A stretch of 64,000 bases of DNA from positions 54,940,939 through 55,004,938 of the forward strand of contig OX388351.1 of NCBI GenBank assembly GCA_947579665.1, given 5' to 3'. Below are positions 1 through 10,128 of the stretch, one piece after another; position 1 is the first letter of the stretch, and each line of letters begins with the position of its first letter. A program made the translations under genes and the position numbers. The notes beneath the pieces were generated by a model. The model worked only from the letters and a program-made list of their open reading frames with translations, was not told the origin of the DNA and made no database searches. Source of the stretch: Sympetrum striolatum (lineage: Eukaryota > Arthropoda > Insecta > Odonata > Libellulidae).

Positions 1-1032
1 TACGAATCAGTGATATTACAACGTTGAAAATTATAAATATATATTTGTCATGTCGATAAATTTACCTTTATGATATATAAAAGAGGTGTTGTTGGAAACT
101 TAGTATTCAAATATATACTTCTTAGTGAATGACTGAAAATAACTCTCGAACTAGTCGCATGTATATTTTCCTCCTAATATTTTTTTTACTTCGTCATTAT
201 ATACACAAGTAGATAAAGTGAATCTTCCTTGAATAGTTTTAATCAAGAAATGTAAGAGTTTTAATTGAATACGAGCCCACGAGGTTCACGAAAAAGCAGA
301 TATAGAAGACATAATTAGTATTTGATGGGGATAGTACTTTTATCACCTCCGAAGGATCTCAAAACTTGGAAATTCATTAAGATTTATTTTTACACAACAA
401 CGCATTCTGTATACTGATTATTATCGATTGCTCTAAAATCTTCACATTTAACTTGAAATTGTAGATTGGATTACTCTTCTTCGATCTCTGTATTACTTTT
501 TGCTGACTTCTATGATTTACTGCTTTATAATCGATGTTTTGATTTCGACAAACGTAATAACATGATGCAGCTAGGGAAACACAATAACTGAATATGTTAA
601 GTTATATTTCCTAGCCCACAATGGATTATTTTATATGTAACCTCATATGTCTATTTAGCCATTAGCAGGCTTAAAAAGTTCCATTTACCGTAAAACGTAT
701 TCTGTTAACCTTTGAAGAAAATACTCATGAAAAAACAGTATTGAATTTTGTGAATACCGATAGTAAATATTGAGGTATCAGTAGTAAAAACGTACTAATA
801 TTTTAGAAAACGGCTGAAGGACATGCTATATTGTTTTTTGAATCATCTATTAGTTGTATAACATATTAGCCTTATTGATACATTTTTATAACTCAAGAAT
901 TCAATATAACTATAGTACAAATTCAATCTAACATTCAAATAAATCACGCTCTTATGCCAATCTAAAAGATTGTGATGGTCAAACTCCCGAATGGATTACG
1001 ACGACAAAGATGTAGGTAAATCTTAAAACCTC
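1..1032. other. AT-rich DNA, nothing recognised
   Basis: No open frame, inverted pair or repeat tail that I can support. Composition is strongly AT with scattered poly-A/T runs, like most of the window's background. Confidence 0.6.
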
Positions 1033-1290
1033 AGAGGAAGTGAAAGTTCTGCTACATATCGGAGGAGGTTTTCATAGGAAGAGGAGAGGGGGAACAGGTG
1101 GGGAGGAAAGGAAAAGAATCAACGACGTATGTCAGGTGAGTGTACTCAAGGCAAACAAATCGGAAGAGGGAAAAACAAGTGAATTCATGGATGCGTGTTG
1201 GAGGAAAGGGATACGAAGCGAATTCCGAGAATAGTCGTATGTCATAAAAGTAGTCGACAATAAATGGGGAATACAAAGAAACCGCGACTA
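1033..1290. other. purine-rich patch with a consensus splice-donor string
   Basis: The + strand is almost all A and G from about 1062 to 1120. It ends in CAG|GTGAGT, with the cut after 1134, a perfect match to the animal 5' splice-site consensus. A 64-codon frame crosses the site without protein-like features and does not start with ATG. A nine-base match is expected occasionally by chance, so I do not call an exon. Confidence 0.2.
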
Positions 1291-1923
1291 GAGATTTGGA
1301 AGCCGAATTTCATTCTGCGGCAGTTTGAATAGGCTCTGTCCATATAGGCTATTTCGAGACTTTTCCTCTCATAACTTACAAATATTTGTGCTCCGCATCC
1401 TTTATTTTTTCATTTATCTCCCAGAATACAGAATCGGTATTATTTGAATTTTCCTGCGTAACGTGTTGGTTATTTTTCCTCTGCTGTGGAATCTGCTTAA
1501 AGGATGGTTGGATTTTCACTCCCTCCACCACTAGTTACAAAATACTAAGGATAGGGAATGAGGCTTACTAGGTGGGGTGAGGAGTGAGGTAATTTCCCTT
1601 GATTTCCTTACTGAATAGGCCTTTTTAGGGCTAGAAAAAGCTCAAGTTAGTATAGCAAAATTATCGTATGAGTTAAACCTTTCATAAAATTCGACATGGA
1701 GTCACTAAGTTGAAGACTATTGTCGGGCATTCTTAAAGTGGTTTTCATATTATCATAGCAATAAACCGTACCCAGATTTTAGTAAATAAAAGCTACATTT
1801 TTGTGTATATTATAAGGAGAGATCAAATAACGCTATTCCAAAAACATAAGATAAAATAAACAATGACTATATTCCACAAAGTTCGCAATAAAATTGTGGA
1901 ATGAATTTATAGTTTATTAATAA
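1291..1923. other. AT-rich DNA, nothing recognised
   Basis: Short frames only. An ATTCCACA string with its partner TGTGGAAT occurs at about 1870-1902, a weak inverted pair that may be a remnant of the repeat that follows. Confidence 0.5.
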
Positions 1924-2049
1924 ATTTAATTGAAGAAGCTTTATCTTGGTGGTACTCCGTAATCGGGATCATATTGAATAAAAAATGCTAAATTCCACAA
2001 AACATGTTTTATAGAATTTTGCAATTTTTATTCAATATGATCCCGATTA
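1924..2049 (+). repeat. palindromic dispersed repeat R1, copy 1
   Basis: Bases 1961-1994 and 2014-2049 form an inverted repeat with few mismatches around a short loop. The left side, including GAAGAAGC, ACTCCGTAA and the AAATTCCACAAAA string, matches the reverse complement of 4681-4790. The two are therefore copies of one dispersed family in opposite orientation. The 4.7-kb copy continues into a hammerhead-like motif, whereas this copy folds back before reaching it. I cannot name the family. A non-autonomous element is the likely explanation. Confidence 0.6.
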
Positions 2050-2430
2050 TAGTTTATTTCATAATTTATGCTTAAGATAAAGTTCCACTGAGAGAAGGCC
2101 GAAATGATTGAAATAAAAATATTACATTCATAAGTGAATTGTGGTAGGGCTGACATGCAATGTATTCAACAGCGGCAGTTCATTTAACAACAGGAAACTA
2201 AGTTGAAAAAATCTTGCTTCTTTCACAAACTTTCTACACATACTTGGTCATAGGTACCATGTATAGGTCTACCATGAAATGCCACAACATTTTTCATTGC
2301 TTATTTTACTTGTAAGTTGTAAAATATCGTAATTTGAAATTTACATTTCAAAATTTGGCCTTTAAAATCTACAAAATAAATTTTAAAGTTGCAGTCATTC
2401 CTGAACCCGCATCTTACATGGATACTGGAC
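2050..2430. other. AT-rich DNA, nothing recognised
   Basis: No structure supported. Confidence 0.5.
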
Positions 2431-2436
2431 TGATCA

Positions 2437-2572
2437 AGTAGACAGGGTGCTCGGCTTCGGAGAGAGCTGCCCCGGGTTCAATTCCCGGTGGGAGCCCACG
2501 TACCCCTTACCCCATCACCTTAGTTGTCGAAGCATTTTTAACAGTACTACTGTTAATAATAGCTTACATTTC
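2437..2572 (+). repeat. tRNA-derived SINE, family S2, copy 1
   Basis: An internal RNA polymerase III B box (GGTTCAATTCC, 2475-2485) sits in an intact T-arm-like stem, CCCGGG with CCCGG. The A-box end is poorly preserved. Downstream, a non-tRNA body with TGTCGAAGCA, TTTTTAACA and TACTACTGTTA matches the copy at 54.7 kb, which shows a SINE rather than a tRNA gene. There is no acceptor stem, so it is not a functional tRNA. Confidence 0.7.
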
Positions 2573-3085
2573 CCTGCCTAGAAATAATTTCCAGTAAAAA
2601 TTGATTAGACATTTATTGAGATGGAATTCAAAATACATCCAATCTAAGATATTTCTCCTTTCAGAAACATAGAATACCGGAAATGACCGAAATAATTGTA
2701 TAACGAACAAACCATTATTAAATAATGAAATAAAGGCATTTTTCTCCCATAAGAGTAGCTTGAGATGAGGGCTGCCTATTTCCGTGAAGTAGTTTAGAAA
2801 GAATATCTGGTACGGAGATTAAAGCCCTTTCTTTCCCTAGCAGGAACATATGCGCCCGAAATTCATAGCGAATGCAATGGAACCTATTTTTTATTAATTC
2901 TCTCGGTGTCCCCTATCAAATGATATATTAGGCGGCATTATTATTCTACGCTATCGACTCAAGTGGATTTGGGTCACGGGTTAGAGCCCTCTCGTGAACG
3001 CTTTTATAAAACGCAAAAAAGCGTTGGATATGTATTTATTCGCGACCGCTGATGTAAATTAAGTCATAACTTTATTTTTGGGGAA
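2573..3085. other. AT-rich DNA with a small hairpin
   Basis: Near 2999-3025 CGCTTTTATAAAACGC is a short palindrome followed by a further AAAGCG. Otherwise nothing recognised. Confidence 0.4.
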
Positions 3086-3405
3086 ACAGTAATATTTTAG
3101 TAACGGGAGAGCGGGTGCTGTGATTGTGAAACAAGGTAATGACGCATAATGGTGCGGTTCGGAGTGAAAAATGGATTTGAGGAGGAGCGGCCAAGCGACG
3201 GCTGACTGCGGAATGTCGTCATTTTGTGGTCAAGCTCCTTGAAACGGCACTTCATACTCGGAATTTTAAATCCGTTGGTAGAAAGGGTAACACGGGAATA
3301 AACGTTCGTCCAGACTCAGCGGTTTGCAGCATTTTATTCCGATTTTCCAAAAGCTTTGACGCCTAGGTGCTCGTACGTAATCAGCTGTATGGGTCGTATT
3401 TTAAC
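3086..3405. promoter_or_regulatory. CpG-richer repeat-free island I1 (candidate regulatory)
   Basis: Many CG dinucleotides and G-rich runs contrast sharply with the AT-rich flanks, and no repeat family is visible. An E-box palindrome, CAGCTG, lies near 3383. A regulatory role is inferred only from composition. Confidence 0.25.
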
Positions 3406-3500
3406 GTTAAACCCACCATATCTATATATATATAAATTTTCTACTGTTAATAACATTTTAGGAGCTAATTTACATTCATAGAAGAGAAAAATGAACTTGC

Positions 3501-3537
3501 ACAATCGTTTTCAGTACATTTACGTCATCCTCAGGTA
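3501..3537 (-). repeat. hammerhead-ribozyme-like motif H1
   Basis: Read on the minus strand: CTGAGGA (fits CUGANGA), then a possible three-pair stem GTA/TAC around AATG, then GAAA. This is the core order of a hammerhead ribozyme. The stem III and cleavage region is degenerate here. It is probably a relic of a retroelement that carried the motif (see 4653 and 24749). Confidence 0.4.
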
Positions 3538-3739
3538 ATATACCAAAGCTTGCATGAAAATTAACCTCTTTTTATTGCAATTATTTTTCTATTTTTCAAT
3601 GGTTGAGGGTAGTCATGTTGATGTAATTCACTTCTGTTTATCTTTGAGAGTTTTTCATGTCCAAATCCACCTTGTAGTAATTAAACGTCTTTATTTGAGT
3701 GAGATTTTAACTACAAGTTTTTCCATTTGGCTTATCGTC

Positions 3740-3895
3740 ATACATTACACAGTAATTAATGAGAAAAATTGAGAAAAAATGTAGATGTAAAAAACCTAAA
3801 TCATTCTTAGGAAAAAATGAAATCACTGTACGATCTCAATCTAAGAAGGGGGGTGTAAAAACCTGCGCAAACTAACCGTTAGTAATAACTATAAG
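3740..3895 (-). mobile_element. LINE 3' tail family L-A, copy C (fragment)
   Basis: The reverse complement reads GTTTGCGCAGGTTTTT, an ACACCCCCCTT run, then TTTTTTCCTAAGAAT and TTTAGGTTTTTTACATC. These blocks occur in the same order on the + strand at 35.75 kb and 42.72 kb. The GTCTCAATCTCGCC tail seen in those copies is not clear here. Interpreted as a 3' UTR fragment of a non-LTR retrotransposon. Confidence 0.5.
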
Positions 3896-4650
3896 GTGAA
3901 AATAAACCTGACAAAATACATAAATACACTATCAATAAGTACATTTGTCTGATACAGTGCTCCAATTTCTGTGGTTTTATGCTTGTTAGACCAGTATTGA
4001 TTTGAATCAATATTCTCGTAATGGGAGACCACCTGTTTTCACTGAGAAAGTTCCTCATTCATCTGATGGTATCATGTATGTTTGTTTATGACGATATATA
4101 ATTTATTAATTTAAACGTTCTTAGACCCTGGGAAGCCCTCTTTCATTTATGAGTCGTGCATTCAGATTTTTTTGACTTTGACACAGCATTTTTCTATGTT
4201 AAAGACTCCCTTCCACAGGAGTGCGAGCCTCGATCAGATAGGGATGTTAAATTCTCGATAATTAAGAGTTCCAGAAGGTCTTTGCAAATCTCATTTATTT
4301 AAAGGAAATGTGAGACATTGAGCGTTTTTGAGAGAAAAGTAAATACATACACTGAGTTACAGATGGGGAAGAGATTGCATAATAAGGCCATGTTTATCAG
4401 AGCCTGGTGGTGGTTTGGGGTTGTGGAGAACGGAATTATGTGAAGTGGAAAGTCTTGCGTCAAATCGGATAAGATAATATCTTTAATTCAGATACTGTCA
4501 CTGCCTTACTCCGTATTTTGTTGGCAATAAATATACAAATTGTAAAATACGTGTAAATCTCCGAAAGAAATTAGTAATGGGGTTCATATGAAATAAAATA
4601 TGCATATTCAGCAAAAATAAAAATAAAACAATTTATTGCTTTTGTATCCT
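3896..4650. other. AT-rich DNA, nothing recognised
   Basis: Includes a (GGT)-like GGTGGTGGTTTGGGG patch near 4405. No coding or repeat structure supported. Confidence 0.5.
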
Positions 4651-4652
4651 GT

Positions 4653-4790
4653 GCTTGACGATGAGTGGATAGCTCGAAACCGGTCGCAAAATTAAAACAT
4701 TTTTGTGGAATTTGCATTGTTTATTTAATGTGATCTCGGTTACGGAGTTCCGCCAAGTTAAGGCTTCTTCGATTGAATTTAAACCAGTAA
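4653..4790 (+). repeat. R1 repeat copy 2 with hammerhead-like motif H2
   Basis: It begins CTTGACGATGAG, then a loop, CTCGAAA and CCGGTC (4654-4686). GAG/CTC can pair as stem II, GAAA follows, and the palindromic ACCGGU before C resembles the very short stem III and cleavage triplet of hammerheads in Penelope-like elements. The fit to CUGANGA is imperfect because of one extra U. Downstream sequence (TTGTGGAATTTGCA to GAAGCC in complement) matches R1 at 1924-1994 in inverse orientation. This links the ribozyme-like motif to a mobile repeat. Confidence 0.5.
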
Positions 4791-4824
4791 TGCTTTAGGT
4801 AAGAAGTGTTGTCTGGTATGGAGT

Positions 4825-5060
4825 CTTTATATTACAGTTTTAAAATCCCCAAAAGCCGTCTTTGTCGGTGTTCCTCCTCTTACTTCCCGGTAATTGGATA
4901 AAACAAGAAAGGAACATGACCCCTGAGGACGGTAGCATAGCTATTGAAAAGATCTTTGGGTACAATTATAGTGCGGCATTACTTTCTTGCTTTATCCGAA
5001 TACCAGGAAGTAAGAGGAGGAATGCCGACAAAGACGGCTTTTGGAGATTTTTAACCTGTA
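4825..5060. mobile_element. fold-back MITE, family M1, copy A
   Basis: Arms of about 72 bp (4841-4912 and 4979-5053) are inverted copies sharing AAAAGCCGTCTTTGTCGG and CCTCCTCTTACTTCC, with few mismatches, around a spacer of about 66 bp. The AAGCCGTCTTTGTC terminus and the outer GTAACTCATTAACAGCCGT recur at 38.0-38.3 kb, so this is a family. No transposase. The superfamily is unassigned because I could not fix target-site duplications. A 96-codon frame runs through it by chance. Confidence 0.75.
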
Positions 5061-6105
5061 ACTCATTAACAGCCGTATTCCAATATTTCTTTCTTTACTA
5101 TAGAGTCCTTGGCAAAGGATATCCAGTACCTAGGCTACTCAAAAATATATGAATATCCTGGAGAATATAAGAAGCCATGTGCACTTTTACGACGATGAAT
5201 TTAACCCTACAGGGAATTGAGGAAGGTCTGATAGCAATAATACCATCAATAATTGCTGATTGATTTCGCAGACCCATTGAGAAGACAGCGCAATGTCAAC
5301 ATTCTCTTTGATGAGAAATTTGAGAGAATATCTCTGCAAGAGCAGTTGACGAGTAAACGTCACAGCTAATATATGAGAAGGCGTACGGCGTGGGCGAATA
5401 GCAATTGTATGGATCTTGAGCGAGGAGCAGAATACGGAAACTACCTCGGTACGTATGTCTCTCGGATTTGAAGAGCATATGGAAGTGAACGTATTGTACG
5501 TGACTGGAATTCTAACGCTGATATTTCACTTAACCGTTGAATGATCTTACTGGTTGTGCTAGTACGCAGAGAGGGGTTTTACTCCGATTTTAGGAAAAAA
5601 TATTAAGCAAAGTCAATGGCTCAGTAAGAAAGGAATCTCTCTGTAACGTGGAAGATTTGGGGTGGCTATAATGGGTCGTGCATGCACCTTGACTCTGTTT
5701 ATCTAATAGCTTATTTTCGCGTATCGTTTGCAGAAAAAAAGAATCTTGAAGCAACTCGTTCAACCTCTATTTCACTGATCTATTTTGCTGTCTCTTAACA
5801 GTTTTTCTATCACCAATTAGGCATAACATCACTTACATCAGCTTATAATCTATTTGAATGATTAGTATTGGAAATATACAAGAAAATATAAATGGCCCTT
5901 TCCGCAATTGTTTAGGCACATAAGATCTAGACGTGCAATGCATGAGATTTTTTAAATCCAAAATACCTTTATTTCTTGGATGGATAGAAGAGTTGAAATA
6001 ACATTGTTAATGATGATTCTGCAACAATTTGCATGAGCCGATAAATACATAGGTGATATATACCTTTCGTTATAATCAAGTGTCATAAAATCTCCTTTTA
6101 ATGCC
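5061..6105. other. intermediate-to-AT-rich DNA, nothing recognised
   Basis: Slightly more CG between 5330 and 5520, but no motif I can name. Confidence 0.45.
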
Positions 6106-6109
6106 GCAA

Positions 6110-6445
6110 TCTTTAGTTTCCTTGTAACTTAGCAAACCCTTTATATTATCTAACAACTTCTGTCAAAGTCCTTCCCTCCCCTAGTCCCCCCTTGAATTCT
6201 ACCCTCAATTATGTTCCCCAGCAGCTCCTCTCCTCTCAATATCTGACCATCCCATTTCCTCTATCGATGTTTAAGTAATTCAATTAGAGCTATTTTATCT
6301 CCATTCATCTTTAGCTTATCCGAATTTGTTTCCATATCAACACAACTTCCATTTTTCCACAACAGACCCAAATCTCGAATGCCCCAAACGTTTGACCTCC
6401 ACTTTTTTTCACGTCCATGTTTCACACCCAAACAGTGAGACACTA
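6110..6445 (-). pseudogene. decayed LINE reverse-transcriptase C-terminus
   Basis: On the minus strand, codons near 6440-6411 read SLFGCETWT then a stop. The next open piece (about 6255-6160) reads WDGQILRGEELLGNIIEGRI followed by a G/R-rich stretch ending KDFD. These match, in order, the YGCETWTL motif and the WxGHxLRxExLLxxIIEGRxxGxRGRGRP motif at the C-terminal end of many insect non-LTR retrotransposon reverse transcriptases. They lie in different frames with stops and deletions between. The conserved His of GH is Gln here. It is a 5'-truncated, long-dead copy with no downstream polymerase motifs. Clade assignment is open. Confidence 0.7.
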
Positions 6446-6611
6446 CACACTAAGTTTTGACCAAATTTTTTTTGATTCCTTGATGTAGACCAACCTTTCT
6501 CAGTTGGCGACCCACCTTTCCTTATCGGAATACCTCCACGGTCCATCGGTCAATGAAGGAGTAAAAATAATTTTATTTGCGTATGACTGTGATAGTCATC
6601 TGGGAGGGATG

Positions 6612-6786
6612 CAGTGGTTCTGTTATCCGTCCCAGAAGCCAAAAATCAAGAACTAAGAAAGCAATCAAAACATAATTCGATTTTTCTTATCTTTTCTTAT
6701 GGTTTATTCGATGATTTCTGATAGTTTTAGGATCGAGACGCGACCCACCTGTAACCCTTCCGCAACCCACCGGTTGGGAACCACTG
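6612..6786. mobile_element. hAT-like non-autonomous element or terminus
   Basis: The right end reads GGTTGGGAACCACTG (6772-6786), the reverse complement of CAGTGGTTCCCAACC, the familiar terminal sequence of many hAT transposons. It continues inward with repeated CGACCCACC blocks typical of these ends. CAGTGGTTCTG at 6612 could be the opposite end. The adjacent 8-bp sequences do not match, so the left boundary or the pairing may be wrong. A similar GCGACCCACCTTTCC at about 6506 may belong to it too. Confidence 0.5.
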
Positions 6787-7200
6787 ATCTAGACCATAGA
6801 ATCCACAACTGGTTCTGTGGACCCCTTTCAATTTCCCATTCACCTTGCTTAATATTGAATTTTCTTGTTAAAAAGCCGTATTTGGTTTCCATTAGATTAT
6901 ACTAATTTTAAAATGGGATATTTTCTTCCAAAATTTCTAATAAACACAAAAAATTGAAAGAAAACACTTGGTCCCTCATTTATTTCTCCCTGATATGAAC
7001 CCTTTGTAAATCTATTTGGAATTCCAGAGGTCCTATGGTCTAGATTAGTCTCTCCTCTAGTCATTACCTTCGCTTCATGAAGTCTTCCTTGGCAAATAAT
7101 TTAGGAGATAAAATTATATCGCAACAAGAAGAAGCCTATTTCTACACAGAGGGAATTTTTATTTCCGTAACTGATTTGCACTGCTACAGTGTATTTTGAC
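6787..7200. other. AT-rich DNA, nothing recognised
   Basis: No structure supported. Confidence 0.5.
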
Positions 7201-7204
7201 TATT

Positions 7205-7870
7205 TAACATCCCCTTTTTCCCTCTCGGGGTCCCACCAACACTTTTGCACGACCGCTTCAAAGAAGAAGTAGACACCTGAGCTCAATCGCACCCGCAGGA
7301 CCATAGTGTATGTACATTACCCGTTACGAAGATCTTCATTCGGGTTGCCATAAAGAGATGAAGGGATGAGGGAGAGCGGCTTTTAGCAGCGGCGAGAAAA
7401 CGGCGTAATCGCTTTAAATATTTCCATTTTCTCTCTCTCGCAAAGGGGGGCTCCGAGAGGGAGTTAAAAGAAATGATCGGACGGACTACGCTTTGGCGCG
7501 TGTCCCATTATCTGCCGTAGAAAAGGGTTTGTGTCCACAAAAGAAAGCGATGCTCGCACGTGATGCGAAAAGCCCGGAAAAAAAAACAAACAAATGAGGC
7601 GCGAAAGGCGAGTCGCTTTGTGCCCGTGGAGGTTCGCGTCTGCTTTGATTCCCAAATTCAGCGCATTCGGCGCTAGCTGCAGGCACGATGTGCTATCTTC
7701 ATTATGGGTAGTAATCGTGCGGTAAATTTGGGATTAAAAGGAACCTTCGAAACCTGTCATTGATTAAATGGAGGGTTTTCATTGCCTATGTAATTATATA
7801 CTTTCGGAGAGGGAAACCCGGTGTTGGGATCGCTTGCGAGATACCTCACGAATTATTTAATGGATATGTC
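7205..7870. promoter_or_regulatory. CpG-richer island I2 with CTCTCTCTC tract
   Basis: Dense in CG dinucleotides and free of recognised repeats. CTCTCTCTCG at 7431-7440 is a GAGA-type site on the minus strand. Overlapping minus frames of 63-66 codons have no protein-like features. Regulatory function is inferred from composition only. Confidence 0.28.
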
Positions 7871-9560
7871 AGCATATATAAAGCGTTAAAAGACAAAGGC
7901 AAAATGTAGCTTGATAACTGCAAGCTTACTAGGAATAAGTTCCAGGTTATTATACCTCCAAGAAATACCCTTAAACGCGTTCTGAGTGCACCAATCATTC
8001 CTGCTGGGTAAATATTCTAGGAAATAGCATCTGGACTCATATCATAATTCCGAGATCAAGATTTTTCTTATCTAGGGCAGGAAGGAAAGAAACCGGAAAA
8101 ATTTCCACCTTTAATTTCTTTTAAAATTTGACCCGACCTAACTTCGAAACCAAGATATCTTTCCACTGTTCACCACTGATTCGCTTTTTTCCTGGGGTTT
8201 CCTCGTAACGCCTATGGGAAGTAAAAATTCCAAGTGAAGGAGGCTTATGATTTAAGCTTTACGTTTATATCCTCTTTATATTTCCAGAGAAGCGTCTATG
8301 TACAGTAGATACATAATGAAGGTTATAATTATTACTTTTATAATCAAATATTATTCATGCATTTACCCCCTTTTTGCGGGGTTAGGCCGGTAAGACCTCT
8401 CAAACCACCCAAACTTTACAGATAAAATATAATATTTAAACAATTAATTCAAAATATAAAATTAAATTACGACTAACAAGATAGGAATAATGAGAAGTAT
8501 ACACGTCTAGAAACAACAATGTACACAGTTTCATGATAATTCTAAAAACATAGAAATTATATGTAAAGATTTGGGTTGTGGGAAAAAAATTCACTGAAGG
8601 CCTACGGAGAAAAACCTACGATGCTGGAAAACGATCACACAAGAAGGGGAGTGAAAACAAATACGCAAAAACACAGGAGTATAAAAGAGAAAGAAAATTC
8701 ATCCTAAAAATAAAAATTCAACAAATAAATTAGTCTTTTTTGTGGTATAGTTAAGGTTTTATCCAGAAATTAGAGGATTTGAGATAGATTAGAATGGCGA
8801 TGTCTAAAATATCGCAGTATCAGTGAGCAAGTAATGATTGATTGCAGTATAATGCCTGGATGACAACAAGATGTAGGAATGAAATAATCGGAAAAATATT
8901 TGCACCAATATAGGAAACACCCACTGCGGGATAACGTTAGTTAAAAGTGCCTGCTGAATTTTTTCAGGTAGTCCCATAATTGTCGATTTACACTTCAAAA
9001 GTTTCAACCAGAAACACTAATTCATTTTCAACTAAAAGCATTATTAAATCCCTCATAAGGGCAAAAAAATAATTAGAAATTTATATTTTCGATTCAGTAC
9101 TTGCTGCACGGAGAAAAGAACGATGAGATATTAAAAGTTTTAAGGAACTGTTATACTAAACATCATTATAGTATATTAATGCTCGTAAAACAGATTAAAA
9201 AGTCAATTTTACAAATGTGAACGATGAGAATAATCTATAGACCTACTTTTACTAGCACGTAGAATCTTCACATTGATATTAATTAAGGAATAAATTTAGC
9301 CATTGAAGTTAACGAGATAAAATGTAATATATTTAATAATTAATTATGAATAAACATGAAGTCTAGCAAAGTCTATGTTGATTCGTTGTTCCCTTATACA
9401 TTCTAAGAACTAGTTTGATTTGAAAATAATTCTAATTAGCATTATTTAAGTTTTTCTTTCTACTCTAGAGAAGTTAGGTACGGATGATCTACTATGAGTT
9501 AATAAATATGTATAGTATATAATCTATAGAAGAAGTCCATGTGGAACTCCATAACAATTT
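7871..9560. other. AT-rich DNA, nothing recognised
   Basis: A GC patch at 8365-8400 contains CCCCCTTTTTGCGGGG, a small palindrome. No coding content or repeat match seen. Confidence 0.45.
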
Positions 9561-9567
9561 AAATTAT

Positions 9568-9635
9568 ATCACTAAGTAAAATTCCACTTCAGTGTGGAAT
9601 CTGTGAATGAAGTGGAGCTTTACTTATGTTAGTGA
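9568..9635. repeat. short inverted repeat (fold-back)
   Basis: ATCACTAAGTAAAATTCCACTTCA (left arm, 9568-9591) pairs with 9608-9635 apart from a four-base insertion and one mismatch, around a 16-bp loop. It could be the tip of a larger MITE. A GTGGAACTCC string at 9541 resembles part of R1. Confidence 0.6.
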
Positions 9636-9639
9636 TTTT

Positions 9640-10079
9640 ATTATTATTAATATGTACTATTATAAACTTTGAAAAAGCAATTATATCTATATGAAAGATT
9701 AATTTTTGTTTTTGGTTTTGTCAGTATGAAAAAACCTAATACCAAGCTTTTCTAGAAGAAATTTCAATTAATTTGATTATTGTATGAAATTCTGCGAATA
9801 AATAGTTCATAAAAAGACAATTTCCTCTAATTATTTGTACTTTGAGTTCCTCTAGGAGAAATATTTGCTATTTAAAGGCGATCCAATTAAGAGCAAATGA
9901 AGTCATGAATACGTCACTATACGGAAAAGAGTAGTAATATTTTTGTTAAAAAGTATTGAAGTATCCACCAATGCATACGGTCACTGCAAATGCATAACAA
10001 TGAACCTGCAAAAAAATAAAAGGCAACACCGCTGAGCATACGTTATTGTTCGGCATTTTGAAAATATAATTCACCGAGC

Positions 10080-10080
<1 letters not shown>
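9640..10080. other. AT-rich DNA, nothing recognised
   Basis: No structure supported. Confidence 0.5.

Positions 10081-10081
<1 letters not shown>

Positions 10082-10123
<42 letters not shown>
10082..10123. repeat. (TA)n microsatellite
   Basis: An uninterrupted run of about 21 TA units. Likely length-polymorphic. Confidence 0.95.

Positions 10124-10128
<5 letters not shown>

Noticed and set aside
4862..5152. 96-codon + frame
   Set aside because: It spans the inverted arms of a MITE; no protein similarity.
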